Shown here piece after piece: positions 34,618 to 42,153 of a DNA stretch of 64,000 nucleotides. How positions within the stretch are numbered: the first letter of the stretch is position 1; each line of letters begins with the position of its first letter. Made by a program: the position numbers and the translations under genes. Below the pieces are notes generated by a model. That model was not told where the DNA came from. It worked only from the letters and a program-made list of their open reading frames with translations, and did not search any database. Source of the DNA: an uncultured Pelagibacteraceae bacterium (lineage in GTDB: Bacteria; Pseudomonadota; Alphaproteobacteria; Pelagibacterales; Pelagibacteraceae); NCBI GenBank assembly GCA_902611405.1, contig CACLZL010000001.1:124001-188000 (forward strand). Direction: 5' to 3'.

Positions 34618-36121
34618 AATTTTTTATTAATTCTTCAATAATAGAGATCTCATTACTATCTAATTTAAAGTTCTTAAATAATTCTTTATCTTTAATTTCT
34701 TTCTCAAAATCTACCTGTGGTACGAAACAAAATTTTTCTCTTGAAATATCTTGAGATGTAAGAGCTTGAAATAACATAAATCTTACAAACCTTGTTTTTA
34801 AATATGTTGATAGATTCTTTGCTTGCTTGAAGGTTTTAAAACTACCTGCTACAAGATAACTTTGAGTGCAAATAGTGTTTGGTTTTATAATTTCTATTTT
34901 TGAGAAAACTCTTCTTTTTCCACTTTTGTCTGCCTGTCCCGCATGTTCTGATGTAGCTTTTGAGAATATAACTTTATAGAGATCAATTAAGTCTCTTCCC
35001 GAGGTTACATTATCTTTATTTGTATAAGTTAATCCCTTACTTGTATAAACTTCAACATCATTTTTACCTGGTTTATCTTTATCCCAAAAATTAGTATGTA
35101 AACCAAACGGAGTTTGTGGACCTACAATCTCTGATAACATTTTTCCGGATTTATTATTTTTAATAACTTTATCAATAATTTTATCCGCATCATTATATCT
35201 TGTAAAAATATGTCTTTTAGCCAAGTTACGCATTGTAGTACTTTCATTTCCGTTCTGCATGCTAGTAAATTTGCAATCGCCGTTATAGTTTTTGTCCCAC
35301 AAAAAATACATTGCACCACCAGCAACTTCTACTCCGTTAAAACAATCTCTTGAGTCAGGATAATCTACCATTTCTTTAATTCTTTTATCTTTCAACATTT
35401 TATCTCTGAAACCATCTATACCCCTTCCACCAGTGAACCATCGTGAGGGAATTATCATTGAAACGTAAGAAGGTTTAAGGCTTATTGCCATTTCAACAAA
35501 TTTATGAAAGATTAAAATTGCGTAATTCTTTTTTTCGACACCAACATTTAATTGATAGGGAGGATTTCCAATTATTACGTCAAATTTCATTTGATTTTCT
35601 TTGAATAAATTATTCTGATGAATAAATTGATACGCATAACTTTCATATTTGTTACCTCTGCCTAATATTCGCTTGTTTGCACCACAGTATATACAAACTT
35701 CATCTTTCCAGATATGTTTATCTTCATCATATCTAATATTTCCTTCTTCGTTGTTAAAAATTGATGCGATAGAATATTTATTTTTGGCGTTTTTTGAACA
35801 GTACAAAGATCTTCTAGCAATCAAAGATGTTAACTCGGTTGTAGCAATTCCAAATACTTGATTCTTTAAAATATGATTTATTCTTTTTTCCAGATTGGGG
35901 ATTTCCTTTTCTAAGCCCAAGATGAGTCTTTTAGTAATTTCTCTTAAAAAAACTCCAGATTTAGTACATGGATCAAGAAATTTAGAATTTTTATTTTTCC
36001 ATAAAGACTTAGGTAGCTTATCTAGCATAGAATTAGCTAAAGTGGGTGATGTAAATACTTCATCACTGCTAAGATTAGCAATACAATTAAGAACATCTGG
36101 ATTATAATTTACATTAAACAT
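34607..36121 (-). CDS. N6-adenine DNA methyltransferase (Eco57I-like) of the R-M operon
   Basis: 504 aa. After an EVFTSPTLANSML segment it has a motif I region FLDPCTKSGVFLREI (around residues 48-62), an unusual form in which the G-x-G turn is K-S-G. Motif IV NPPY is intact in VIIGNPPYQLN near 185, the catalytic signature for N6-adenine methylation. A CxxC (VCIYCGANK) near 142 may bind zinc. The C-terminal half (GRDLIDLYKVIFSKA, NTICTQSYLVAG) looks like the target-recognition part of Eco57I/type I-like methylases. It overlaps both neighbours, so the three genes form one translational unit. Confidence 0.83.
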   Translation of the reverse strand: MFNVNYNPDVLNCIANLSSDEVFTSPTLANSMLDKLPKSLWKNKNSKFLDPCTKSGVFLREITKRLILGLEKEIPNLEKRINHILKNQVFGIATTELTSLIARRSLYCSKNAKNKYSIASIFNNEEGNIRYDEDKHIWKDEVCIYCGANKRILGRGNKYESYAYQFIHQNNLFKENQMKFDVIIGNPPYQLNVGVEKKNYAILIFHKFVEMAISLKPSYVSMIIPSRWFTGGRGIDGFRDKMLKDKRIKEMVDYPDSRDCFNGVEVAGGAMYFLWDKNYNGDCKFTSMQNGNESTTMRNLAKRHIFTRYNDADKIIDKVIKNNKSGKMLSEIVGPQTPFGLHTNFWDKDKPGKNDVEVYTSKGLTYTNKDNVTSGRDLIDLYKVIFSKATSEHAGQADKSGKRRVFSKIEIIKPNTICTQSYLVAGSFKTFKQAKNLSTYLKTRFVRFMLFQALTSQDISREKFCFVPQVDFEKEIKDKELFKNFKLDSNEISIIEELIKNFDE

Positions 36122-36755
36122 TTTCTATTTCTGTATAAATAATTGGTTCAAAAACTTTTATTGGAGGTGGAATAATAACCTCTTCACCTTTTTCAGAGAA
36201 TAACGTGTCTTCTTCATATGGTCTATAAGATAGTAGGTCAGCAAGTGTATAATCTGATCTTTGGACCAAACTACCTTTTACAAAACTCCACTCAGAAAAT
36301 ATAATAGGTTTTTTTTTATTAGGTTCTGTTAAAGTTAAAGCATCTCCCCAGAGTATATTTCTTGAGATTATATATTTAATTGAAGATAAAAACTTGGAAT
36401 TAGACGTAGAAAAAAATTTTTTTTCGTATATATCCTTGAAATGTTTAAAAAGTCTTTCCCTGCAACTTAGCACATTATCTTTTAGTATCTCTACACCATA
36501 TAAGCTACTTATAACTTGAAAAGAATATCTCTCATACTCTATTTGACTATTGCTATATTTTTTTTTTACAATCTCTAACTTTCGTTCTAAAACTTTTATA
36601 AGAAAATTTCCATCACCACATGCTGGCTCTAAAAACCTTGATTCTAAACGCTCTGTTTCATCTTTTACAAGATTAAGCATAGACTCAACTTCTTTTGGGT
36701 TGGTAAATACTTCTCCAAAATCTTTAATTCTGTTTTTATTTTTTTTTTCTGACAC
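36114..36755 (-). CDS. small N6-methylase-like protein lacking NPPY
   Basis: 213 aa. It begins with FGEVFTNPKEVESML followed by a canonical SAM motif I, FLEPACGDGNFLIKVLE (41-57), and SRNILWGDALT (a motif III-like acidic turn) near 130-140. No NPPY catalytic motif occurs, so by itself it probably cannot methylate. The start is GTG at 36755; ten A residues follow within the first codons. The next gene repeats the same EVFT-P plus motif I layout, so the pair looks like a duplicated or heterodimeric methylase rather than one gene split by a frameshift. It may bind SAM and act as partner or specificity subunit. Confidence 0.72.
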   Translation of the reverse strand: MSEKKNKNRIKDFGEVFTNPKEVESMLNLVKDETERLESRFLEPACGDGNFLIKVLERKLEIVKKKYSNSQIEYERYSFQVISSLYGVEILKDNVLSCRERLFKHFKDIYEKKFFSTSNSKFLSSIKYIISRNILWGDALTLTEPNKKKPIIFSEWSFVKGSLVQRSDYTLADLLSYRPYEEDTLFSEKGEEVIIPPPIKVFEPIIYTEIENV

Positions 36756-36762
36756 AATTTAA

Positions 36763-36787
36763 TTTAACAAAAAGTTAAAAATTTAAC
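36763..36787 (-). promoter_or_regulatory. operator-like triple TTTAAC/GTTAAA repeat upstream of the R-M operon
   Basis: TTTAAC (36763-36768), GTTAAA (36774-36779) and TTTAAC (36782-36787) form two overlapping inverted repeats 8-32 bp upstream of the GTG start of the first operon gene. This is where a repressor or controller protein would act. No controller gene is recognised nearby except the small antirepressor-like ORF at 31846. The composition is AT-only apart from the C/G, so chance is possible. Confidence 0.35.
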
Positions 36788-36818
36788 CATTTGTTTTAAT
36801 TTTAATTTGTGTTATTTA

Positions 36819-36829
36819 GTGCCTAGTTT
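36819..36829 (+). repeat. right copy of the 11-bp direct repeat bracketing the R-M operon
   Basis: GTGCCTAGTTT, identical to 32115-32125, in the 186-bp gap upstream of the methylase operon. The gap otherwise holds the operator-like repeat and AT-rich sequence with no recognisable gene or RNA. Confidence 0.4.
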
Positions 36830-36941
36830 GCTCCTTTAATTAATGATCTAACTTGAAAACATAAATTAAACAATTTTGAAGCAAAATTTAAACATAAGAT
36901 AAAGACGAGAAAAAAAGTATGAATATTATTAATCTAAATAC

Positions 36942-37409
36942 TTATCTAAAAAATAAACTTTTTCTAATATCTATAATTTCTCTGATTTGTTTGTCTTTAA
37001 TAGCATTCCAAGAAACAAATAAAGTACATAATTGATATAAGGCAAATATCTCGTTTTTTTGATTTTGAGATAAATCACTATCTGCCTCTACATAGTTTTC
37101 AAAATAAGAAATATTATTTCTCGCACAATTTAAATAATATTTACAAGCATCTGTTACTGTAGCCGTTGACCACCAGTTTGAATCTCTTAAAAGAGCAGAT
37201 ATTTCTTGGTAGAAAGAACTTGTTTCAGAAATAGCCAAATCCTTTTGAACATTTTCTGAAAATTGATCTAATTCAAATTGAATTAAAGCTAATATCTTTT
37301 TTTCGCTACTTCTCTTTACAAGTAGTTCAATGACGTTTTTATACGACATTGATTGGATTTTATTCCAATTATCAAAAAAATCGTTTGGTGCTTTATTTGA
37401 ATCTCCCAT
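36942..37409 (-). CDS. hypothetical protein, accessory region
   Basis: 155 aa, not recognised. It is soluble and predicted mostly helical, with no signal peptide or membrane segment. It is rich in aromatic and acidic residues (SNWWSTATVTDACKYYLN near 91-108; NYVEADSDLSQNQK). The ORF has coding-like composition, starts with ATG (MGDSNKAPNDFF) and lies 36 bp after the gene at 37446 in the same direction. It is located between a defence-like operon and a metabolic cluster. No function can be given. Confidence 0.6.
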   Translation of the reverse strand: MGDSNKAPNDFFDNWNKIQSMSYKNVIELLVKRSSEKKILALIQFELDQFSENVQKDLAISETSSFYQEISALLRDSNWWSTATVTDACKYYLNCARNNISYFENYVEADSDLSQNQKNEIFALYQLCTLFVSWNAIKDKQIREIIDIRKSLFFR

Positions 37410-37445
37410 TTCTAACTATTTAAGCGACATAAACATAGACACTAA

Positions 37446-38129
37446 TTATTTATTTAAAAAATTAGCCTCAAAAGCAATATTTAAAAAAGACCTAATATTC
37501 TCTAAGGAATTAATTTTGGATTGATTGATTTCTCCATTTTCTTTTATTTTAGGAATTAATTTAAAAATATCATTAATAATATTCTTTCTTGTTTCTTGAA
37601 CTACTTCTTTAATTTTTGATACTCCTAAATTTAAACAACATTCCTCAAAGATTATATGTGTTAAAAAAGATATCGAATAAGTTTGAGCGATTAAAGCACC
37701 ATTAGAAAAATCTTTTTCTTGAGAAATGCCTGATTTAGAAATGATTGGGTCATAAAGAATCAAATATTTTAAGTAGTTATTTAAATTATTCTCAGTCAGA
37801 TTAGTAAAAGGCAAATATCTCATATTACTTAGATCTTGAGGATCAGGATAAAGTATAATTGGAAACAACGAGGTTGCTGTTAAAACCTCATTAAATATAA
37901 TATTTTTAGTTGTTTTAATCTGGTGGGTTAAATCTTTACTTTTAGTAATTTGTAAAGAGTAATTTTTAACAATTTTTATAATTTCTTTTGCTTTAATTTT
38001 ATCAGGATCATTTTGAATCCAGCTATACATTGGATCGTGTAATCTTTCATCTAGCTCTTCAAGATTTAAATTTTTAAACTTATTTATTGTTTCTTTACAA
38101 ATTTGAAAAATAAAATCTTGATCCAACAT
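37446..38129 (-). CDS. hypothetical protein, accessory region
   Basis: 227 aa, not recognised. It is helical and soluble, with acidic N-terminal half (LNLEELDERLHDPMYSWIQ) and a hydrophobic central stretch (LTATSLFPIILYPDP, residues ~86-100) too short and polar-flanked to be a clear membrane helix. A CC pair occurs in IFEECCLNLGV. It lies 27 bp downstream of a 51-aa ORF and 36 bp upstream of the 155-aa ORF on the same strand. The three may form one small operon. No enzymatic motif is visible. Confidence 0.6.
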   Translation of the reverse strand: MLDQDFIFQICKETINKFKNLNLEELDERLHDPMYSWIQNDPDKIKAKEIIKIVKNYSLQITKSKDLTHQIKTTKNIIFNEVLTATSLFPIILYPDPQDLSNMRYLPFTNLTENNLNNYLKYLILYDPIISKSGISQEKDFSNGALIAQTYSISFLTHIIFEECCLNLGVSKIKEVVQETRKNIINDIFKLIPKIKENGEINQSKINSLENIRSFLNIAFEANFLNK

Positions 38130-38156
38130 TTTAAAATTTACACATTTTATTAAGTC

Positions 38157-38312
38157 TTAGTCATCATCAAGAATATTTTTATGATCAACTCTACCTTTAT
38201 GGGCAATTAAAACTAAATAGTCATATAAAAAAGTATTTTTTATGAACTCTTTTTCTTTTGATGAAAGTTTGTTAATTCTTTCAAGTTCTTTTTGAGCACT
38301 TTTTGAGTTCAT
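38157..38312 (-). CDS. small hypothetical protein (51 aa), missing from the ORF track
   Basis: ATG at 38312-38310, stop TAA at 38159-38157. The product starts MNSKSAQKELERINKLSSKE and ends in DDD; it is charged and helical, with an amphipathic N-terminal half and acidic tail. It fits between the Gfo/Idh gene (30 bp) and the 227-aa gene (27 bp) on the same strand, which is the normal spacing for this genome, and would fill an otherwise unusual 213-bp gap. No family is recognised; an antitoxin-like or regulatory helper is only a guess. Confidence 0.5.
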   Translation of the reverse strand: MNSKSAQKELERINKLSSKEKEFIKNTFLYDYLVLIAHKGRVDHKNILDDD

Positions 38313-38342
38313 AGAATAAATTATAATAAATTAATTGTAATA

Positions 38343-39413
38343 TCAAGGTAACCAAGAATTATATAAAGGATTATCTTTATTGATTGGAAGTTTAATATTC
38401 TTATTTTGTCTAGAAGAGTCATACACAGCAGTTACAAATTCTAGTGATTTTCTAGCATCTGATAAATTTACCTCATCACTAGGAGATCCATCTAGTTTGT
38501 TTGCAATTTCTTCAAACATACCTGCATACCATGATTTTGGTTCTTTTACTTTTGATAGTACTTCATCTATTTGAGCTTGAGTTATAGGAGCTCTTGGTAA
38601 AAAGTCCCATTCATCATCAGCTGGACTATATGGCTTATCTGGTGATGCGCCAGACTCAGCTGTTAATCCTTCAAAACAAAATCGAAGTCTACTAGTATCA
38701 TTTGCTGCACCCAATGTAATTGAACTTGTCACTAATGTGCCGTTTTCCATTTCAATAGAAAGGGCAGCACAATCCTCAACTTCAATATCATTTACTCTAG
38801 TCGTTAATTTTGCAAAAACATTTGAAACAGGACCTAGGATCATACTAATTAAATCATGAATATGAATAGAGTGACTTAAAATAGCCCCACCTTGTTCACC
38901 TTCCCAAGTTCCTCTCCAAGGTTTTGAATAGTAATCTTTTCCTCTATTCCAATGAGTTTCTAAAGAAGCAACCAATGGTTTGCCTGCTAAACCAGATTTA
39001 ATTAATGCTTTTATTTTTGAAAATCCTAGACCATATCGATATTGAAATACTGGAAAAATAACTTTACCAGTTTCTTTGCTGATTTTTTCTAATTCATCTA
39101 CTTCTTTAAGACTTGAGACTAAAGGTTTTTCACAAATTACATGCTTTCCAGCCTTCATGGCTTTTTTACAAGCAGAAAAATGTAAATGAGGTGGCAGACA
39201 AATATCAATGATATCAATTTCTTTAACTTTTAATACATCGTCAAAATTTAGAGAAACTTTTGTCTCAGTATTTGATTGTAATATTTTATCAATAGCTTCC
39301 CTAGTTAAACCGCATAATGTGTGAACATTAAATCTCTCAGATACTTTTTGAAAATCTTCAAAATGTTTTGCCCCTATATTGGTTCCTATTATTGCAACTT
39401 GATATTTTTTCAT
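38343..39413 (-). CDS. Gfo/Idh/MocA-family oxidoreductase
   Basis: 356 aa. The N-terminal Rossmann fold (AIIGTNIGAKHFEDF) is followed by the family hallmark CEKPLVSS near residues 93-100, where the lysine-proline loop contacts the nicotinamide. The C-terminal alpha/beta domain carries GGAILSHSIHIHDLI near 174-188, with the His used for substrate or catalysis. It oxidises or reduces a sugar, inositol or amino-sugar-like substrate with NAD(P). It overlaps the second Gfo/Idh gene by 4 bp; two paralogues plus a PhyH dioxygenase suggest successive steps on one polyol or sugar-acid substrate, which is unidentified. Confidence 0.88.
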   Translation of the reverse strand: MKKYQVAIIGTNIGAKHFEDFQKVSERFNVHTLCGLTREAIDKILQSNTETKVSLNFDDVLKVKEIDIIDICLPPHLHFSACKKAMKAGKHVICEKPLVSSLKEVDELEKISKETGKVIFPVFQYRYGLGFSKIKALIKSGLAGKPLVASLETHWNRGKDYYSKPWRGTWEGEQGGAILSHSIHIHDLISMILGPVSNVFAKLTTRVNDIEVEDCAALSIEMENGTLVTSSITLGAANDTSRLRFCFEGLTAESGASPDKPYSPADDEWDFLPRAPITQAQIDEVLSKVKEPKSWYAGMFEEIANKLDGSPSDEVNLSDARKSLEFVTAVYDSSRQNKNIKLPINKDNPLYNSWLP

Positions 39414-40420
39414 TTTTTTTCAGCTTGCTCTTGAGCTTTGATAGCAAGTTCCATTGAAAGATAAGTAAGTTCTTGAGGACATGCAGTATCTGTTCTGTTT
39501 AAAACATCATTAATTAAATTATTAAAGTAGGGTAGTTTAACATTAGAGCAATCGATGTATTTCACTTCATCATTATTTGCTAAAAATAAATGATTACCTT
39601 TTTTTGATTTTGCTAAATCAGTATATTTTCTTATTTCAATAAAACCTTTGTCTCCAAGTATTAACAATCTGCCATCCCCCCAGGTTGGAAGGGCATCTGG
39701 AGTAAACCAATCTAGGCGAATATAACCATGCCCACCATTACCAGTAAGGTTCACTTCACCAAAATCTTGAAAACCAGGCGTATCTTTCTTTGTCGTATTT
39801 TCTACTAATGAATGGTTGATTTTTGCCTGATTTGAATTCGTAAAAACCAAAAATTGATGAATTTGGTGAGAACCAATATCGGTAATGATTCCTCCATAAC
39901 TTTGACGATTATAAAACCAATCAGGTCTTTCATAGTTTCCTTGTCTATGGGGACCAGTTCCAATCGTTTGTTTTACTTTTCCTATTTTATTCTCATTTAC
40001 TAATTCTTCAGCTTTAGCAACTGCAGCAACGTGAAATCTCTCTGAAAAATTTACTGACCATATTTTTCCAGTTTCTTTTACTGTTTTTTTGATCTGATTT
40101 AATTGATCAAGGGTAGTGCAACCCGGTTTATCTACCATAACATCTTTACCAGCTTTTAAAGCATCTATTGAATGACCAGCTCTATCTACAGGAATTGAAG
40201 ATATTAAAATCATATCAATTGATGAGTCATTTAATATCTCTTTTTTATTTTCTTTTCTTTTAATATTTGGATATTTAGAATTAAATTCTTTTAGAGTTAA
40301 TGGATTACCCTCAGTCCAAAAATATTCACACGTACATCCTTCTTTTAACATCTCACCCAACATGTCAAAGATATGACCATGATCGATACCTATTACTCCA
40401 AGATTAATAGTCTTTTTCAT
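39410..40420 (-). CDS. second Gfo/Idh/MocA-family oxidoreductase
   Basis: 336 aa. It starts LGVIGIDHGHIFDML (Rossmann), has the family motif VDKPGCTTL (variant of EKP) near 92-100, and GGIITDIGSHQIHQFLVF near 176-193 with the conserved D-x-x-x-H. The DKPG variant and the IDHGH start distinguish it from its neighbour, so the two are not a recent duplication. It is likely an NAD(P)-dependent dehydrogenase acting in the same pathway. It lies 4 bp downstream of the phytanoyl-CoA dioxygenase-like gene. Confidence 0.87.
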   Translation of the reverse strand: MKKTINLGVIGIDHGHIFDMLGEMLKEGCTCEYFWTEGNPLTLKEFNSKYPNIKRKENKKEILNDSSIDMILISSIPVDRAGHSIDALKAGKDVMVDKPGCTTLDQLNQIKKTVKETGKIWSVNFSERFHVAAVAKAEELVNENKIGKVKQTIGTGPHRQGNYERPDWFYNRQSYGGIITDIGSHQIHQFLVFTNSNQAKINHSLVENTTKKDTPGFQDFGEVNLTGNGGHGYIRLDWFTPDALPTWGDGRLLILGDKGFIEIRKYTDLAKSKKGNHLFLANNDEVKYIDCSNVKLPYFNNLINDVLNRTDTACPQELTYLSMELAIKAQEQAEKK

Positions 40421-40424
40421 CTAG

Positions 40425-41249
40425 TTAATAAGTTCCTTTTCTATCTGAACCTCTGTAAAATATTTCTTGCAAATATTTATTTTCTCTTATTCTCAAGGAT
40501 TTACCTGCTTCACTCATAAACGAATTAGTACGACCAATTACCTCGTGATAATGAAGCTCATCTTTTCCTCTAGCAATTTGAACACTGTTTTTACCTAAGG
40601 TTTGTTTTACATTCGTACCTATATAGCTTTGGATAACAAAACCAATTCTTCTATCATTACTTTTGTTTATACCTGAGCCGTGAACTATTCTTGGATGGTG
40701 TAAAGACATTTGACCTGCTTTAAGTTCTATAGATTTAATTTCATTTTCTGGAACTCCTTCTACCGTTTGGCCACGTGTTAATAGATTTCCTTCGTTAAAT
40801 TTTTGGTTATGATCTCTTAGTTCTCTATGAGATTTCGGCCACATTCTCATACAACCATTTTTATTATTGGAATCTGTGATTGCTATCCATGCAGTAACCC
40901 AATTGTGAGGTTCCAATCCGATATATTTTGCATCTTGGTGATAGCTTACAAATTCCTCTTGTTTAGGATTTTTTATAAATAAAGTAGTACTGCAAACTAA
41001 AATATTTTTTCCAATAATACTTTCAACAGCATCAAGAATTTTTGAATTATGAACAATTGCATCAAGTTTAGGAGAGATTAAATGAACATTATATCTACCA
41101 GATTTATCAATTTCATTAGGTATTTCTTTTTCTATCAACTCTATTTCATTTTTTGCTGCTAAAGCTTCTTCTTTAGTCAAAACATCTAAAGGAGCAACAT
41201 ATCCTTCTTCATTGTACTGTTTAAGTTGATTTGAATTAAGATAAGTCAT
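40425..41249 (-). CDS. phytanoyl-CoA dioxygenase (PhyH)-family Fe(II)/2-oxoglutarate oxygenase
   Basis: 274 aa. The iron triad can be placed at H104 and D106 (SYHQDAKYI) and H190 (PRIVHGSG), with R200/R201 for the 2-oxoglutarate carboxylate. W-x-A-x-x-D (WIAITDSNNKNGCMRMWP) is the usual core strand. Family members hydroxylate diverse small molecules and natural products. It is first in a minus-strand operon with two Gfo/Idh dehydrogenases, so hydroxylation followed by oxidation of one substrate is a reasonable scheme. It is not a clear EctD; the ectoine hydroxylase signature residues are not recognised despite the nearby Ehu-like transporter. Confidence 0.87.
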   Translation of the reverse strand: MTYLNSNQLKQYNEEGYVAPLDVLTKEEALAAKNEIELIEKEIPNEIDKSGRYNVHLISPKLDAIVHNSKILDAVESIIGKNILVCSTTLFIKNPKQEEFVSYHQDAKYIGLEPHNWVTAWIAITDSNNKNGCMRMWPKSHRELRDHNQKFNEGNLLTRGQTVEGVPENEIKSIELKAGQMSLHHPRIVHGSGINKSNDRRIGFVIQSYIGTNVKQTLGKNSVQIARGKDELHYHEVIGRTNSFMSEAGKSLRIRENKYLQEIFYRGSDRKGTY

Positions 41250-41267
41250 ATTATTTTTAAAGATTAT

Positions 41268-42056
41268 ATGAGTGCAATTATTACTTCAATACATAACTGT
41301 CCTGTTAAATCTATTTCATTTCAAAACATTGAGAAGTGTAAAATTAATAAAAATATTGGAATAGTTGGGGATAGAGTTTTTGCTTTTTCTCAAAATCTTG
41401 ATTTGGATCAATCTAAAGAATTTGAAAAAAATCCCAAAGCAAGGAAAGGAAAATGGAATAAAATTGTAACACTTAAAAATACTCCAGTGTTTAATAAGTA
41501 TAATTTTTCAAATGAGGAAAATAAGTTAACTTTAACACTTAAAGATAAAGAAATTATTACTATTAATATTAATAACTTTGATGAAAGAGACGATCTTGTA
41601 AAAAAATTAATTGAATTAGAGGGTTCTTTAAAAAATGATATTAGACTTATGAGAAATGATGAGTACCCTTTTTATGATACTTCCATATCTAATAAATCAG
41701 TGTTTAACAATTCAATTTCTCTTATAAATATAAATAGTGTTAGAGATTTTGAAAATAAAATTGATAGAAAAATTGAAATGTCAACATTTAGAGGGAATTT
41801 GTATTTTGATGGGATGGAGGCCTGGGAAGAAAGAAATTGGATTGGTAAAACTCTAAAAATTAATAATGTCTTGTTTAAAGTAGAAAAAAATATTCCAAGA
41901 TGTGTTGCTATTAACTTAAAACCTAAAACAGATGATAATTCTTTTAATTTACTTAAAATTTTAAAACAAACTTACGATCATTATGAGATGGGTGTTTATT
42001 TGACACCCGAAAATGACGGTGAAATAAATTTATCAGAAAAAATCCTTATAAAATAA
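41268..42056 (+). CDS. MOSC-domain protein
   Basis: 262 aa. It has the MOSC N-terminal beta-barrel opening (ITSIHNCPVKSI, GIVGDRVFAF) and the C-terminal MOSC core FRGNLYFDGMEAWEERNWIG with the conserved cysteine in PRCVAINLKP near residue 212. MOSC proteins bind molybdenum cofactor or carry sulfur, as in mARC/YiiM-type amidoxime reductases and MOCO sulfurases. The absence of a fused ferredoxin domain means an electron partner would be separate. It starts 18 bp from the divergent PhyH gene. Substrate unknown. Confidence 0.85.
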   Translation: MSAIITSIHNCPVKSISFQNIEKCKINKNIGIVGDRVFAFSQNLDLDQSKEFEKNPKARKGKWNKIVTLKNTPVFNKYNFSNEENKLTLTLKDKEIITININNFDERDDLVKKLIELEGSLKNDIRLMRNDEYPFYDTSISNKSVFNNSISLININSVRDFENKIDRKIEMSTFRGNLYFDGMEAWEERNWIGKTLKINNVLFKVEKNIPRCVAINLKPKTDDNSFNLLKILKQTYDHYEMGVYLTPENDGEINLSEKILIK

Positions 42057-42153
42057 ATATTAAACAACTTAAGATTGAAATTTTTTTTCAGTCTGGCTGT
42101 ACACTTGTAATCTTATCTGCTTAACTTTATCTAAACATAATAAGGGAGATATC

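Noticed and set aside
34607-36755. One methylase gene split by a frameshift
   Set aside because: Both reading frames carry their own EVFT-P and motif I regions in the same order, and each has its own start with an 8-bp overlap, so they look like two genes.
36918-37034. A 38-aa plus-strand ORF starting MNIINLNTYLKNKLFLISII
   Set aside because: It overlaps the 3' end of the minus-strand 155-aa gene, has no ribosome site and looks like an AT-rich shadow.
40425-41249. Ectoine hydroxylase EctD
   Set aside because: Only the generic PhyH iron/2-oxoglutarate residues are recognised; there are no ectABC genes nearby despite the Ehu-like transporter.
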